From the NCBI RefSeq assembly GCF_913773635.1, contig NZ_CAJYGQ010000008.1, forward strand, positions 248,001-312,000: a DNA stretch of 64,000 bases, given 5' to 3'. Numbering within the stretch: position 1 is the first letter of the stretch; each line of letters opens with the position of its first letter. Of the stretch, positions 47,542 to 56,899 are shown piece after piece. The DNA comes from an uncultured Mucilaginibacter sp. GTDB taxonomy: Bacteria; Bacteroidota; Bacteroidia; Sphingobacteriales; Sphingobacteriaceae. The notes under the pieces were generated by a model. That model was not told the origin of the DNA and searched no databases. It worked only from the letters and a program-made list of their open reading frames with translations. Position numbers and translations under genes: made by a program.

Positions 47542-47615
47542 CGCCATTGCAAAGTACGAAACGCTCTGATGATTTCTTTATTACAGCAGAGATTGCTTCG
47601 TACCTCGCAATGACG
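47542..47615. repeat. Palindromic intergenic element, family member 2
   Basis: Imperfect inverted repeat: left arm CGCCATTGCAAAGTACGAAA at 47542, right arm GCTTCGTACCTCGCAATGAC up to 47615. On the minus strand it begins GTCATTGCGAGG, the same head pattern (GTCATT-CGA then AATCT) as the element at 45701-45792. It lies directly upstream of the SPOR gene start. Confidence 0.6.
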
Positions 47616-47644
47616 TACTTGTGTTTTATGCTACGGTACGGTAC

Positions 47645-50600
47645 TTAAGCCCCGTGACAGTTCTTGAATTTTTTACCACTGCCGCAAGGACAAGGGTCAT
47701 TTCTACCTATTTTTTGTTCGGCACGTACCGGCTGCTGTTTTTCCTGCACAAGCTCTTCATCAGGCACACCATTGGTTTCGTGTACTAATTCGGGCTTACT
47801 CATGCGTAACTGGCGCATATCAGTACGTGGTATTGGCTGCGCCTCGTGCACCTCTTCAGGAGCCTGCTGAACCGGAATACCACCTCTGAACAAGAAGCTA
47901 ACCAGTTCCTTATTTACGTTAGCCAGCATTTGGCGGAACAATTCAAACGCTTCGAATTTGTAAACCAACAATGGGTCCTTTTGCTCATAAACAGCATTTT
48001 GTACCGATTGCTTTAACTCATCCATTTCGCGAAGATGCTCTTTCCAGGCATCATCAATAAGGTATAGCGTTACGTTTTTCTCAAACGATTTAAACACTTC
48101 CAAACCATTATTTTCAACTGCCTTTTTCAACGGCACGGCTACCTGTATACCATGTACGCCATCAGTAAACGGCACTACAATGTTTTCAATGTATTCGCCG
48201 CGGGTTTTATAAACGTCTTGCAAAACAGGGTTAGCCTGCTCGGCAATGCTTTCCATTTTACGGTGGTAGAATGCAGTTACTGTTGCAAATACCGCTTCGG
48301 TAATTTTAATAGCGTTACCACCGGTAAACTCTTCCTGTGTAACTTCCGGATCAACCGAGAATAAACGGATAATTTCCAGTTGGAAGCCTTCGTAGTTGTT
48401 AGAGTCCTTGTACTCAGTTACTACATCTTCAACCACATCATAAATGGTGTTGTTGATGTCAACATCCAAACGCTCGCCAAACAAGGCATTTTTACGCTTA
48501 GTGTAAATAACGGTACGCTGAGAATTCATTACGTCGTCATACTCCAGCAAGCGCTTACGTATACCAAAGTTGTTCTCTTCTACTTTCTTCTGCGCACGTT
48601 CTATTGACTTGGTAATCATAGAGTGCTGGATAACCTCACCCTCTTCAATACCCATACGTACCATCAGGTTAGAGATACGCTCTGAGCCAAATAAACGCAT
48701 CAGGTTATCCTCTAACGATACGAAGAACTGTGACGAACCCGGGTCGCCCTGACGACCTGCACGACCACGCAACTGGCGATCGACACGGCGCGACTCATGG
48801 CGCTCGGTACCTACAATGGCTAAACCTCCGGCTTCTTTAACGCCAGGGCCTAATTTAATATCCGTACCACGGCCAGCCATGTTGGTGGCAATGGTTACCG
48901 TACCAGCTTTACCAGCCTCGGCCACAATATCGGCCTCCTTTTGGTGCATTTTGGCGTTAAGTACGTTATGCTTAATGCCACGCAGCTTAAGCATACGGCT
49001 CAGTAATTCTGATATTTCAACCGAAGTGGTACCCACCAATACCGGACGACCGGCTTGTGTTAGCTGTACAATTTCTTCGGCCACGGCATTGTATTTTTCG
49101 CGCATGGTGCGGTAAACCAAATCTTGACGGTCATCGCGCTTAGCAACAACGTTGGTTGGTATTTCCACCACATCAAGCTTGTAAATCTCCCACAACTCAC
49201 CAGCTTCGGTTACGGCAGTACCTGTCATACCACAAAGCTTGTGATACATACGGAAGTAGTTTTGCAGCGTAATGGTAGCAAAGGTTTGGGTAGCATCCTC
49301 TACCTTAACGTTCTCCTTAGCCTCAATAGCCTGGTGTAAACCGTCAGAGTAACGGCGGCCATCTAAAATACGGCCGGTTTGCTCGTCTACAATTTTAACC
49401 TTGCCTTCGTCAACAATGTATTCAGTATCTTTTTCAAATAAGGTATAAGCCTTAAGTAATTGATTTATGGAGTGAATACGCTCTGATTTGATGGAGAAAT
49501 CGCGCATTAGCTCATCTTTTTGCGCAACTTTTTCTTCAGCGCTTAAGTCCGACTTTTCAATTTTAGCAATCTCGGTACCAACGTCAGGCATAACGAAAAA
49601 TTTAGCGTCTTCGCCCGATGCTGTAATCAATTCGATACCTTTTTCAGTCAGCTCAACCGAGTTGTTTTTCTCGTCAATAACAAAAAATAATTCAGCATCA
49701 ACCTTAGGCATTTCCTTGCCTTGGTCCTGCATGTAATAATTCTCTGTTTTTTGAAGCACGGTGCGGTTACCGCCCTCGCTCAAAAATTTAATTAAGGCTT
49801 TGCTTTTAGGTAAACCACGGTGTGCCCGTATCAAGGCCATACCGCCTTCGTCGCTACCGGTTTTACCTTCGTTTATTTGCTTTTTAGCTTCGTTTAAAGC
49901 TTTGTTAACAAAATCTTTCTGTGCATTTACCAAACGCTCAATACGTGGTTTAAGCATATAAAACTCATGCTCATCGCCGCGTGGTATTGGGCCTGATATA
50001 ATTAATGGCGTACGGGCATCATCAACCAATACCGAGTCAACCTCATCCACCATGGCAAAGTGCAGCTTGCGTTGTACCAGCTCTTCAGGTGTGCGGGTCA
50101 TGTTATCACGCAGGTAGTCAAAACCAAATTCGTTGTTGGTACCAAAAGTAATGTCAGCAAGATAGGCGTTGCGGCGGGCTTCTGAGTTAGGCTCGTGCTT
50201 ATCAATACAATCAACCGAAAGACCGTGGAACTCATACAGTGGACCCATCCACTCCGAGTCACGACGGGCAAGGTAATCGTTTACGGTTACAATGTGTACG
50301 CCCTGTCCGGCCAATGCATTAAGGTAAGCAGGTAAGGTAGCCACCAGGGTTTTACCCTCGCCAGTAGCCATCTCAGCAATTTTACCGCTGTGCAATACGG
50401 TACCACCTATAAGCTGTACATCATAATGCACCATGTTCCATTTAACCTCGTTACCGGCAGCTATCCAGCTGCTGGCATGTAAAGCTTTATCTCCCTGAAT
50501 AACCACGTTGCCTTTGCGGGCAGCCAATTGGCGGTCAAATTCAGTAGCAGTAACCTCAATGTGGGGGTTACCAGCCCAGCGGCGTGCGGTTTCTTTAACA

Positions 50601-50941
50601 ACTGCAAATGCCTCAGGTAGTATATTTAACAAGATAACTTCAAGCTCCTTGTTACGGTCTTTTTCTAATTTATCAACCTGGCTGTAAAGCTCAACTTTAG
50701 CGTTTACATCCATGTCGGGGTTAGCGTCAATATCAGCTTTAATAGCTTTTATCTGCTCGTCAATTGAAGCTAAACCTTCAGCAATTTTTTCTTTAAAGTA
50801 TATGGTTTTACCCCGCAACTCATCGTTGCTCAGGTTTTCGAGCTTGGTAAATTCGCTTTTTATTTTCTCAACCAGTGGCTGAATGCTTTTAACATCGCGT
50901 TCTGATTTGCTTCCAAAAAGCTTACTGATAAATCCTAACAT
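47645..50941 (-). CDS. secA: Preprotein translocase ATPase SecA
   Basis: 1098 residues, the long form usual in Bacteroidota (about 900 elsewhere) with insertions in the N-terminal third. Drives protein export through SecYEG. Seen: Walker A ([20 protein letters not shown]), DEAD-like box ([13 protein letters not shown]), helicase motif region ([15 protein letters not shown]), helical scaffold and wing, a linker rich in Pro/Glu, and the C-terminal zinc tail [14 protein letters not shown]. Monocistronic and divergent from purD. Confidence 0.98.
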   Translation of the reverse strand: MLGFISKLFGSKSERDVKSIQPLVEKIKSEFTKLENLSNDELRGKTIYFKEKIAEGLASIDEQIKAIKADIDANPDMDVNAKVELYSQVDKLEKDRNKELEVILLNILPEAFAVVKETARRWAGNPHIEVTATEFDRQLAARKGNVVIQGDKALHASSWIAAGNEVKWNMVHYDVQLIGGTVLHSGKIAEMATGEGKTLVATLPAYLNALAGQGVHIVTVNDYLARRDSEWMGPLYEFHGLSVDCIDKHEPNSEARRNAYLADITFGTNNEFGFDYLRDNMTRTPEELVQRKLHFAMVDEVDSVLVDDARTPLIISGPIPRGDEHEFYMLKPRIERLVNAQKDFVNKALNEAKKQINEGKTGSDEGGMALIRAHRGLPKSKALIKFLSEGGNRTVLQKTENYYMQDQGKEMPKVDAELFFVIDEKNNSVELTEKGIELITASGEDAKFFVMPDVGTEIAKIEKSDLSAEEKVAQKDELMRDFSIKSERIHSINQLLKAYTLFEKDTEYIVDEGKVKIVDEQTGRILDGRRYSDGLHQAIEAKENVKVEDATQTFATITLQNYFRMYHKLCGMTGTAVTEAGELWEIYKLDVVEIPTNVVAKRDDRQDLVYRTMREKYNAVAEEIVQLTQAGRPVLVGTTSVEISELLSRMLKLRGIKHNVLNAKMHQKEADIVAEAGKAGTVTIATNMAGRGTDIKLGPGVKEAGGLAIVGTERHESRRVDRQLRGRAGRQGDPGSSQFFVSLEDNLMRLFGSERISNLMVRMGIEEGEVIQHSMITKSIERAQKKVEENNFGIRKRLLEYDDVMNSQRTVIYTKRKNALFGERLDVDINNTIYDVVEDVVTEYKDSNNYEGFQLEIIRLFSVDPEVTQEEFTGGNAIKITEAVFATVTAFYHRKMESIAEQANPVLQDVYKTRGEYIENIVVPFTDGVHGIQVAVPLKKAVENNGLEVFKSFEKNVTLYLIDDAWKEHLREMDELKQSVQNAVYEQKDPLLVYKFEAFELFRQMLANVNKELVSFLFRGGIPVQQAPEEVHEAQPIPRTDMRQLRMSKPELVHETNGVPDEELVQEKQQPVRAEQKIGRNDPCPCGSGKKFKNCHGA

Positions 50942-51236
50942 AATTTTGATATAATTCGTCTCTTCAACCCAACAATTACGCCAACCCGCCCAATAGTGGC
51001 ATTATGACAGGCGCGAAGTTACGTTTTAAAAGTTTTACTTCATAGTTTGCAACAGGATAGTTAAGTTGAATGCAATGAGGGCTGATAATTGGCAAACAAC
51101 CCTAATTTGCACAACCATTAAATTCCGATGATATTACTATGACATATCTTCCATTGATGTGGCTTTTTGACAGCTAAACTCAAAAACTAATATCAGCAAT
51201 CATCTAACTCAACGCTTAAACCCTATCTTTGCGGGC
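50942..51236. other. Divergent intergenic region of secA and purD
   Basis: 295 bases with no gene seen. It holds the purD -7 box near its right end and must contain the secA promoter, which I could not assign with confidence (TAACTTCG on the minus strand near 51018-51026 is one base off consensus). Confidence 0.5.
51224..51231 (+). promoter_or_regulatory. -7 box directly upstream of the purD start
   Basis: TATCTTTG matches TAnnTTTG; only 5 bases separate it from the ATG at 51237, so transcription would start at or within a base or two of the start codon. No -33 TTG is seen. Confidence 0.45.
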
Positions 51237-52511
51237 ATGAATATCCTGATCATTGGTTCGGGCGGCCGCGAGAGCGCTTTTGCCTGGAAACTATCACAAA
51301 GTACATTGTGTGAGCAGCTTTACATAGCTCCGGGCAATGCTGGTACCGGCCAATACGGCATCAACGTTAATTTAAAAGTTACCGACTTTGAAGGCATCAA
51401 AGCTCTTGTGCTCGAAAAAGGTATAAATATGGTTTTGGTTGGACCGGAAGAGCCATTGGTAAAAGGTATTCACGATTTCTTTTTGGCCGATGAACAATTG
51501 ATGAATGTACCTGTAATTGGTCCGCAGCAAGAAGGCGCTCAACTAGAAGGCAGCAAAGATTTTTCAAAGCAGTTTATGCAACGCCATAACATTCCAACAG
51601 CTGCATCGCGCACTTTTACGCGCGATACATTGCAAGACGGCCTGGAATACCTGGCTACCCAGGGTTTGCCCATTGTTTTGAAGGCTGATGGTTTAGCTGC
51701 CGGAAAAGGCGTGCTCATTTGCACCACCTTACAGGAAGCACAACAGGAACTGGTTGAAATGCTTAACGAAGCTAAATTTGGTGATGCCAGTTCGAAAGTA
51801 GTGATAGAACAATTTTTGCAAGGGATCGAGCTTTCGGTATTTGTTTTAACTGATGGCAACAGCTACAAAATATTACCCTCTGCCAAAGACTATAAACGTA
51901 TTGGCGAAGGCGACACGGGCTTAAACACCGGAGGTATGGGGTCGGTATCACCAGTACCATTTGCCGATGAGGATTTTTTAAGCAAAGTAGAGCAGCGCAT
52001 TGTAATACCAACCGTTGAAGGTTTAAAAGCTGAAGGCATTCCATACAAAGGCTTTATTTTTATAGGCCTGATGAACTGCGATGGTGAGCCTTATACTATT
52101 GAATACAACTGCCGCATGGGCGACCCTGAAACCGAAAGCGTATTACCGCGCATTGAATCAGACTTGGTTGATTTACTTTTAGGCGTTGCCGAAGAAAACC
52201 TGATTGAAAAACAATTTACAATATCATCTAAGGTAGCAGCTACCGTAATGTGCGTAGCAGGCGGCTACCCCGGTGAGTACCTTAAAAACAAAGTAATGAG
52301 CGGCCTTGAAAACATCCGTGGCTCCATTGCTTTTCATGCCGGTACCGGTATGCAGGGCGATGACGTTATTACCACAGGTGGCCGTGTTATTGCCGTAACC
52401 TCATTACAGGACGATATGTTTACGGCCCTGCAACAAGCAACCCTTGACGCCAGCCGCATTTACTATGATGGTAAATACTTTAGAAAAGACATAGGCTTTG
52501 ACTTAATATAA
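51237..52511 (+). CDS. purD: Phosphoribosylamine-glycine ligase (GARS)
   Basis: 424 residues. Second step of purine synthesis: joins glycine to phosphoribosylamine using ATP. ATP-grasp fold: N-terminal IIGSGGRESAFAWKLSQS, VLVGPEEPLVKGIHDFF, ATP loop PIVLKADGLAAGKGVLI, and the metal/ATP site EYNCRMGDPETESVLPRI. C-terminal domain CVAGGYPGEY and GTGMQGDDVITTGGRVIAVT. Monocistronic. Confidence 0.98.
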   Translation: MNILIIGSGGRESAFAWKLSQSTLCEQLYIAPGNAGTGQYGINVNLKVTDFEGIKALVLEKGINMVLVGPEEPLVKGIHDFFLADEQLMNVPVIGPQQEGAQLEGSKDFSKQFMQRHNIPTAASRTFTRDTLQDGLEYLATQGLPIVLKADGLAAGKGVLICTTLQEAQQELVEMLNEAKFGDASSKVVIEQFLQGIELSVFVLTDGNSYKILPSAKDYKRIGEGDTGLNTGGMGSVSPVPFADEDFLSKVEQRIVIPTVEGLKAEGIPYKGFIFIGLMNCDGEPYTIEYNCRMGDPETESVLPRIESDLVDLLLGVAEENLIEKQFTISSKVAATVMCVAGGYPGEYLKNKVMSGLENIRGSIAFHAGTGMQGDDVITTGGRVIAVTSLQDDMFTALQQATLDASRIYYDGKYFRKDIGFDLI

Positions 52512-52527
52512 TATTAGCGCCAAAAAT

Positions 52528-52563
52528 AAAAATGCCACATAACTGAATGTATGTGGCATTTTT
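52528..52563 (+). terminator. Terminator of purD
   Basis: Perfect 14-bp stem AAAAATGCCACATA / TATGTGGCATTTTT with an 8-base loop. Confidence 0.88.
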
Positions 52564-52790
52564 ATTTCAGAATTGTTGCTGTAACATCTCAACAATTTAT
52601 ATAGCTTTAAACCCGTATTTGGTAATGTGTTACACCAAGCATGTTAGCTGGTTTCAGGCACATAACAGCACTGACCAAGTTCTCCCTAGTGATGTTGATA
52701 TATTACAACGTATAACGAACATTTACAAGCTTCGGCACCCTAATTTTTTCCAGGAAAATTCAGCTCTTTTCAATACAATAAACCTGTTCA
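52564..52790. other. Non-coding stretch between purD and the lipoprotein gene
   Basis: 227 bases without a convincing gene. A plus-strand ORF starts inside the purD terminator and runs into the antisense of the lipoprotein gene; it has no family resemblance. Confidence 0.5.
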
Positions 52791-53249
52791 CTACATATGG
52801 GTATTTGGAGAATCATTTGCATCAACTAAACTTTCGCCAAATTCAATAAATACTCTTTGGGAAGCAGGCATCAAGTTCTTCAAAACGTCATCTTTTTCGC
52901 CTTCTTTTATAATCTTATCTATTTTGTTAGCATCTGTATAGTAAAACACATACGTTTCATCATAGGTATCGGTTATAGCTTCATCCTCGTACATTTTAAC
53001 TTCAAAATCAACTTTGATGCTTCCACTTTGCCTGTTAACCGCTTTAGATGAGTAACTCATAGCGCAGCCAGATCCGCAACTTATGACAATAGATTGCCTT
53101 ACATTGGCCACCGGTTTATCTACAGCCTTTTTTTGCTTCATCTCTGTACTACCTTGCCCGATAGTTTTTTTATTTGAATGAGGTGTTTTATTCTCGCAAC
53201 CAACTATCAATAAGGCTGAAGCAATTAAAAGGCTATTTCTTACTTGCAT
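52791..53249 (-). CDS. Hypothetical lipoprotein
   Basis: 152 residues; lipoprotein signal with Cys18 (LLIVGCENK). A basic, Lys/Gln-rich linker (about 20-45) leads to a beta-rich domain (VRQSIVISCGSGCAMSYSS with a CGSGC pair that could form a disulfide, then KVDFEVKMYEDEAI). Function unknown. Single gene. Confidence 0.7.
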   Translation of the reverse strand: MQVRNSLLIASALLIVGCENKTPHSNKKTIGQGSTEMKQKKAVDKPVANVRQSIVISCGSGCAMSYSSKAVNRQSGSIKVDFEVKMYEDEAITDTYDETYVFYYTDANKIDKIIKEGEKDDVLKNLMPASQRVFIEFGESLVDANDSPNTHM

Positions 53250-53357
53250 CTTTAAGTTTACAAGTTATCAATTCGGTAATCTATTTGTTTTAAATAAGGT
53301 GACTGAACAAGGATTATACAGCACAGATGACGATGTATGTTTTGAGGCAAAAAAAAA

Positions 53358-53384
53358 GGCAAATCAATTGTTATTTGATTTGCC
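53358..53384 (-). terminator. Terminator of the tRNA-Met gene
   Basis: Perfect 10-bp stem GGCAAATCAA / TTGATTTGCC, followed on the minus strand by nine Ts. Confidence 0.85.
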
Positions 53385-53392
53385 CTAAATAG

Positions 53393-53466
53393 TAGCGGGG
53401 AGCAGGATCGAACTGCCGACCTTAGGGTTATGAATCCTACGCTCTAACCATCTGAGCTACCCCGCC
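53393..53466 (-). tRNA. tRNA-Met (CAT anticodon)
   Basis: 74 bases, cloverleaf read by eye on the minus strand: acceptor GGCGGGG / CCCCGCT (terminal G-U), D-stem GCTC/GAGC, anticodon loop TTCATAA, variable loop AGGTC, T-stem GGCAG / CTGCT with loop TTCGATC. The G1-U72 pair and regular D-arm suit an elongator rather than an initiator tRNA; a lysidine-modified Ile2 cannot be excluded by sequence alone. The anticodon stem shows an A31-C39 mismatch. CCA is not encoded. Confidence 0.93.
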
Positions 53467-53603
53467 GTATAAGTTCCTGTTTAAGTATCCGCTGTAACAG
53501 CGTTCCCTAAAAAGGTTTGCAAATATAGGATAATTTACTTTTCTTTAGAAAAAATGTTTAACATTTACACAACAGCCGGCAAAACCCTCTGTAAACCTGA
53601 TAT

Positions 53604-53984
53604 ATGTCCGATAAAAAAAAGTTCAACCTGGAGTATGAGATTAAATCATCTCCGCGCATTTTATATAGTTTTATAAGTGAAGCCAATGGGCTTAATCAAT
53701 GGTTTGCCGATAAAGTTGTATACCGCGATCAAACTTATACCTTCACATGGGATGATGAAGAGCAAAAGGCCAAGCTACTGGCATCAAAAGAAAATAAGTT
53801 TGTACGCTTTAGGTGGCTTGATGATGAGCCGCAATATTATTTTGAGATGGAGATTGTGCAGGACGAACTCACCAATGATGTTGCCCTGAATATTACCGAT
53901 TTTGCTACTGAAGATACAATTACCGAGCGCAAGCTGATTTGGGATAATCAAATTGATTATCTGTTTGGCGTAATTGGAGCGTAA
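53604..53984 (+). CDS. START-like domain protein
   Basis: 126 residues. Small START/SRPBCC-fold protein of the type conserved in Bacteroidota (FNLEYEIKSSPRILYSFIS, LNQWFADKV, FVRFRWLDDE, ITDFATEDTI near the end). The fold binds hydrophobic ligands, but the ligand here is unknown. Cytoplasmic. The lptF/lptG gene follows after about 110 bases. Confidence 0.85.
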   Translation: MSDKKKFNLEYEIKSSPRILYSFISEANGLNQWFADKVVYRDQTYTFTWDDEEQKAKLLASKENKFVRFRWLDDEPQYYFEMEIVQDELTNDVALNITDFATEDTITERKLIWDNQIDYLFGVIGA

Positions 53985-54060
53985 AGCTATCATTCAACAA
54001 CAGCCAATAACCCATATAATATTCATGCAACGTAACCGTTTAAGGTTCTCAGCAGCGCTG

Positions 54061-54091
54061 TTGGGTTCAATAACGTATTTACGTAACTTTG
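54061..54091 (+). promoter_or_regulatory. Promoter of the LptF/LptG gene
   Basis: TTG (54061-54063), exactly 20 bases, then TAACTTTG (54084-54091): a complete match to the Bacteroidota consensus TTG-N19-21-TAnnTTTG. The GTG start codon lies only 4 bases further on, so the transcript should start at or next to the start codon. Confidence 0.7.
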
Positions 54092-54095
54092 CTTA

Positions 54096-55514
54096 GTGAA
54101 AAAGATACACCTCTTAATTTTAAAGTCGTTTATAAGGCCGTTTGTTGTTACCTTTTTCATTGTGATGTTTGTGTTGCTGATGTTGTTTTTGTTTAAATAC
54201 ATTGACGACCTCATTGGGAAAGGCTTTCAATGGTACATCATTTTAGAGCTGATGATGTATGCGTCCATGACCAACGTGGCCATGGCCCTGCCTTTATCTA
54301 TCCTGCTATCTTCTATTATGACGTATGGCAGCCTCGGCGAAAACTATGAGCTGGTGGCTATTAAATCAGCAGGTATATCGTTGGGCCGTGCCATGTACCC
54401 TATGATGATAGTAGTGACCATGCTAAGCATAGGCGCATTTTTGTTTTCTGACTACATGCTGCCTATTGCCAATTTTAAATACTACTCGCTGTTGTATGAT
54501 GTGCGTCAGCAAAAAACTGCGTTCTTGATATCTGAGGGTGTATTTAATAACAGCTTCCCGGGCTACTCTATACGTGTAAAAAAGAAAGATGCCGACGGGC
54601 AAACCCTGCACGATGTTATGATGTACAAAAAGGAGGAGAACTCAGATAACCTCAGTGTACTTTTTGCAAAGGAAGGTGTTATGTACCGTACACCTGATGA
54701 TTTATTCTTGGTGGTAAAGTTCAAAAACGGTGTACAGTATATTGAAGAAAAAGGTAAAAACAGCTTTAATCCAAGGCAGCAATTTACTCGCCGACGCTTT
54801 GCATCTACCGAGCAAAAGTTTGACCTTTCGGGTTTCAAAATGAAGCGTACTGATGCCAGTGAATGGCGCTCTACCATACAAATGATGAATTTGAAGCAGC
54901 TTACCCTGTCGCAGGATTCGGTGGTGAAAACGCTTGCCAAATCAACCAGCAGCAACATGAGTATGATGGCGCCTTACCTAAAGTACTTCACCATGCTGCA
55001 TAAGGCACCCAAAGACGGAAACTTAAAGCCTATGCCTGCGGTTGAGCTGAAGGGCAAAGAGCTTGAAAGTGCGCTTCCACAAGCGCAGAGCGAGGCACAG
55101 TCATTAAGGGAAATGCTGCGACCTATGGCCGAGCGTTATGCCGAGGAGTCAAAAACCGTACGCAAATACTCTATTGAGTATCAAAAGAAGTTTACGCTAT
55201 CGGCAGCGTGCCTTGCATTATTTTTAATAGGTGCGCCGCTTGGCGCCATTATACGTAAGGGTGGCTTGGGTTTACCTGTTGTGGTATCAGTAATATTCTT
55301 TCTGTTGTATTACATCATAGCAACCATAGGCGAAAAATCGGCCAAAGAAGGTAGCATCTCACCAGCAATGGGTATGTGGGCAGCCATCATCATTCTTACA
55401 CCAATAGGCCTGTTTTTATCATATAAAGCTGCTAATGATTCGGTACTTTTTGACACCGAGGCTTACAAGAGGTTTTTCAATAAGTTATTTAAACGCAAGG
55501 CAGTACAAGCTTAA
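54096..55514 (+). CDS. LptF/LptG family permease (lipopolysaccharide export)
   Basis: 472 residues from a GTG start. Inner-membrane permease of the YjgP/YjgQ family, part of the LptB2FG ABC exporter that drives lipopolysaccharide to the outer membrane. Three hydrophobic helices at the N-terminal end (about 12-35, 53-75, 98-120), a periplasmic beta-jellyroll-like region (about 125-345), and three helices at the end (about 365-385, 395-415, 425-445). Monocistronic; a second family member would be elsewhere in the genome. N-terminal IHLLILKSFIRPFVVTFF matches the family, so the GTG start is well supported. Confidence 0.92.
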   Translation: MKKIHLLILKSFIRPFVVTFFIVMFVLLMLFLFKYIDDLIGKGFQWYIILELMMYASMTNVAMALPLSILLSSIMTYGSLGENYELVAIKSAGISLGRAMYPMMIVVTMLSIGAFLFSDYMLPIANFKYYSLLYDVRQQKTAFLISEGVFNNSFPGYSIRVKKKDADGQTLHDVMMYKKEENSDNLSVLFAKEGVMYRTPDDLFLVVKFKNGVQYIEEKGKNSFNPRQQFTRRRFASTEQKFDLSGFKMKRTDASEWRSTIQMMNLKQLTLSQDSVVKTLAKSTSSNMSMMAPYLKYFTMLHKAPKDGNLKPMPAVELKGKELESALPQAQSEAQSLREMLRPMAERYAEESKTVRKYSIEYQKKFTLSAACLALFLIGAPLGAIIRKGGLGLPVVVSVIFFLLYYIIATIGEKSAKEGSISPAMGMWAAIIILTPIGLFLSYKAANDSVLFDTEAYKRFFNKLFKRKAVQA

Positions 55515-55540
55515 TTGTGTTGATTTTACACAACGCCGAC

Positions 55541-55570
55541 TTGTTTGCCCTAACATATAATGTAACTTTG
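55541..55570 (+). promoter_or_regulatory. Promoter of ribBA
   Basis: TTG (55541-55543), 19 bases, then TAACTTTG (55563-55570), a full consensus match. The leader would be about 50 bases; no FMN-riboswitch-like sequence fits in it. Confidence 0.65.
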
Positions 55571-55626
55571 TTTACATAAGAGTTAACGGCCGATGCTATT
55601 TACCGGCCGCTAACCAACAACCAACC

Positions 55627-56832
55627 ATGCTAAATACGATACCTGAAGCTATTGAAGCTATAAGAGCCGGTAAAATGATCATTGTTGTAGACGATGACGA
55701 CCGTGAAAACGAAGGTGACTTTTTAATTGCCACCCGCCACGCTACCCCCGAAGCCATAAACTTTATGGCTAAACACGGCAGGGGCTTAATTTGTGCCCCT
55801 ATCACTCAGCAGCGCGCTAAAGAACTTGAACTTGAACCAATGGTTCATCACAATACGGCCACCCTCGAAACCAGCTTTACCGTTTCGGTTGACTTGCTTG
55901 GGCATGGCTGCACAACAGGCATATCGGCGTCTGACCGTTCAAAAACCAGCTTAGCGCTAATTGATCCTGCTACCAAGCCTGCTGATTTGGGCAGACCCGG
56001 ACACGTGTTTCCGTTAATTGCCAAAGATGGCGGCGTATTACGCAGAGCCGGACATACCGAAGCTGCTATTGATTTACCGGTAATGGCCGGCCTTGAACCT
56101 GCAGGCGTTATTTGCGAGGTAATGAAGGATGATGGCGAAATGGCTCGCCTTCCTGATTTACTTATAATGGCGAAAGAGCATAATTTGGTTATCATCTCAA
56201 TTAAAGACCTTATTGCCTACCGTTTACACACCGAAAGCTTAATTGAGCGCGAAGTAGCGGTGAAAATGCCAACACAATGGGGCGATTTTGAAATGATTGC
56301 CTACACGCAAAAGGACACCGGCGAACATCACCTGGCTTTAATTAAGGGCAATTGGGAGCCAGAGGAGCCTGTGCTTGTACGTGTACACAGCTCATGCGTA
56401 ACCGGCGATATTTTTGGTTCATGCCGTTGTGATTGTGGCCCGCAGTTGCATAAAGCAATGGAGATTGTTAGCGAGGAAGGCAAAGGCGTTATTGTTTACA
56501 TGAACCAGGAAGGCCGTGGAATTGGCCTTATCAACAAATTAAAAGCCTATCAATTGCAGGAAAGCGGCTTGGATACCGTTGAAGCCAACATACAATTAGG
56601 CTTCAAAATGGATCAGCGTGATTATGGTATAGGTGCACAAATAATACGTGATTTAGGTATTACTAAAATGCGCTTAATGAGCAATAACCCTAAGAAGCGT
56701 ACAGGCTTAATGGGCTACGGGCTTGAAGTTGTGGAAACGGTTCCGATTGAAATTACGCCTAATCCGCATAATGAAGCGTACCTGCTTACTAAACGCGATA
56801 AAATGGAGCACTCCATTCTGAAAAATCATTGA
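55627..56832 (+). CDS. ribBA: Bifunctional DHBP synthase / GTP cyclohydrolase II
   Basis: 401 residues, two domains. RibB part (about 1-205): [10 protein letters not shown] metal site, [18 protein letters not shown]; makes 3,4-dihydroxy-2-butanone-4-phosphate from ribulose-5-phosphate. RibA part (about 206-401): zinc cysteines in [27 protein letters not shown], and [12 protein letters not shown]; opens GTP. Both reactions feed riboflavin synthesis. Monocistronic with a consensus promoter. Confidence 0.98.
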   Translation: MLNTIPEAIEAIRAGKMIIVVDDDDRENEGDFLIATRHATPEAINFMAKHGRGLICAPITQQRAKELELEPMVHHNTATLETSFTVSVDLLGHGCTTGISASDRSKTSLALIDPATKPADLGRPGHVFPLIAKDGGVLRRAGHTEAAIDLPVMAGLEPAGVICEVMKDDGEMARLPDLLIMAKEHNLVIISIKDLIAYRLHTESLIEREVAVKMPTQWGDFEMIAYTQKDTGEHHLALIKGNWEPEEPVLVRVHSSCVTGDIFGSCRCDCGPQLHKAMEIVSEEGKGVIVYMNQEGRGIGLINKLKAYQLQESGLDTVEANIQLGFKMDQRDYGIGAQIIRDLGITKMRLMSNNPKKRTGLMGYGLEVVETVPIEITPNPHNEAYLLTKRDKMEHSILKNH

Positions 56833-56846
56833 TAATAAGACATCAT

Positions 56847-56880
56847 AAAAAAAGTCATCCGGTAGCGGATGACTTTTTTT
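56847..56880. terminator. Bidirectional terminator between ribBA and tamB
   Basis: Perfect 15-bp stem AAAAAAAGTCATCCG / CGGATGACTTTTTTT with loop GTAG, giving a U-run in both directions between convergent genes. Confidence 0.9.
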
Positions 56881-56899
56881 GTTTACTTTATATCTATAC

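Noticed and set aside
52547-52849. 100-residue plus-strand ORF after purD
   Set aside because: It begins inside the purD terminator, overlaps the lipoprotein gene antisense, and shows no recognisable domain.
55571-55626. FMN riboswitch before ribBA
   Set aside because: The leader after the consensus promoter is only about 50 bases and has no RFN-like stems.
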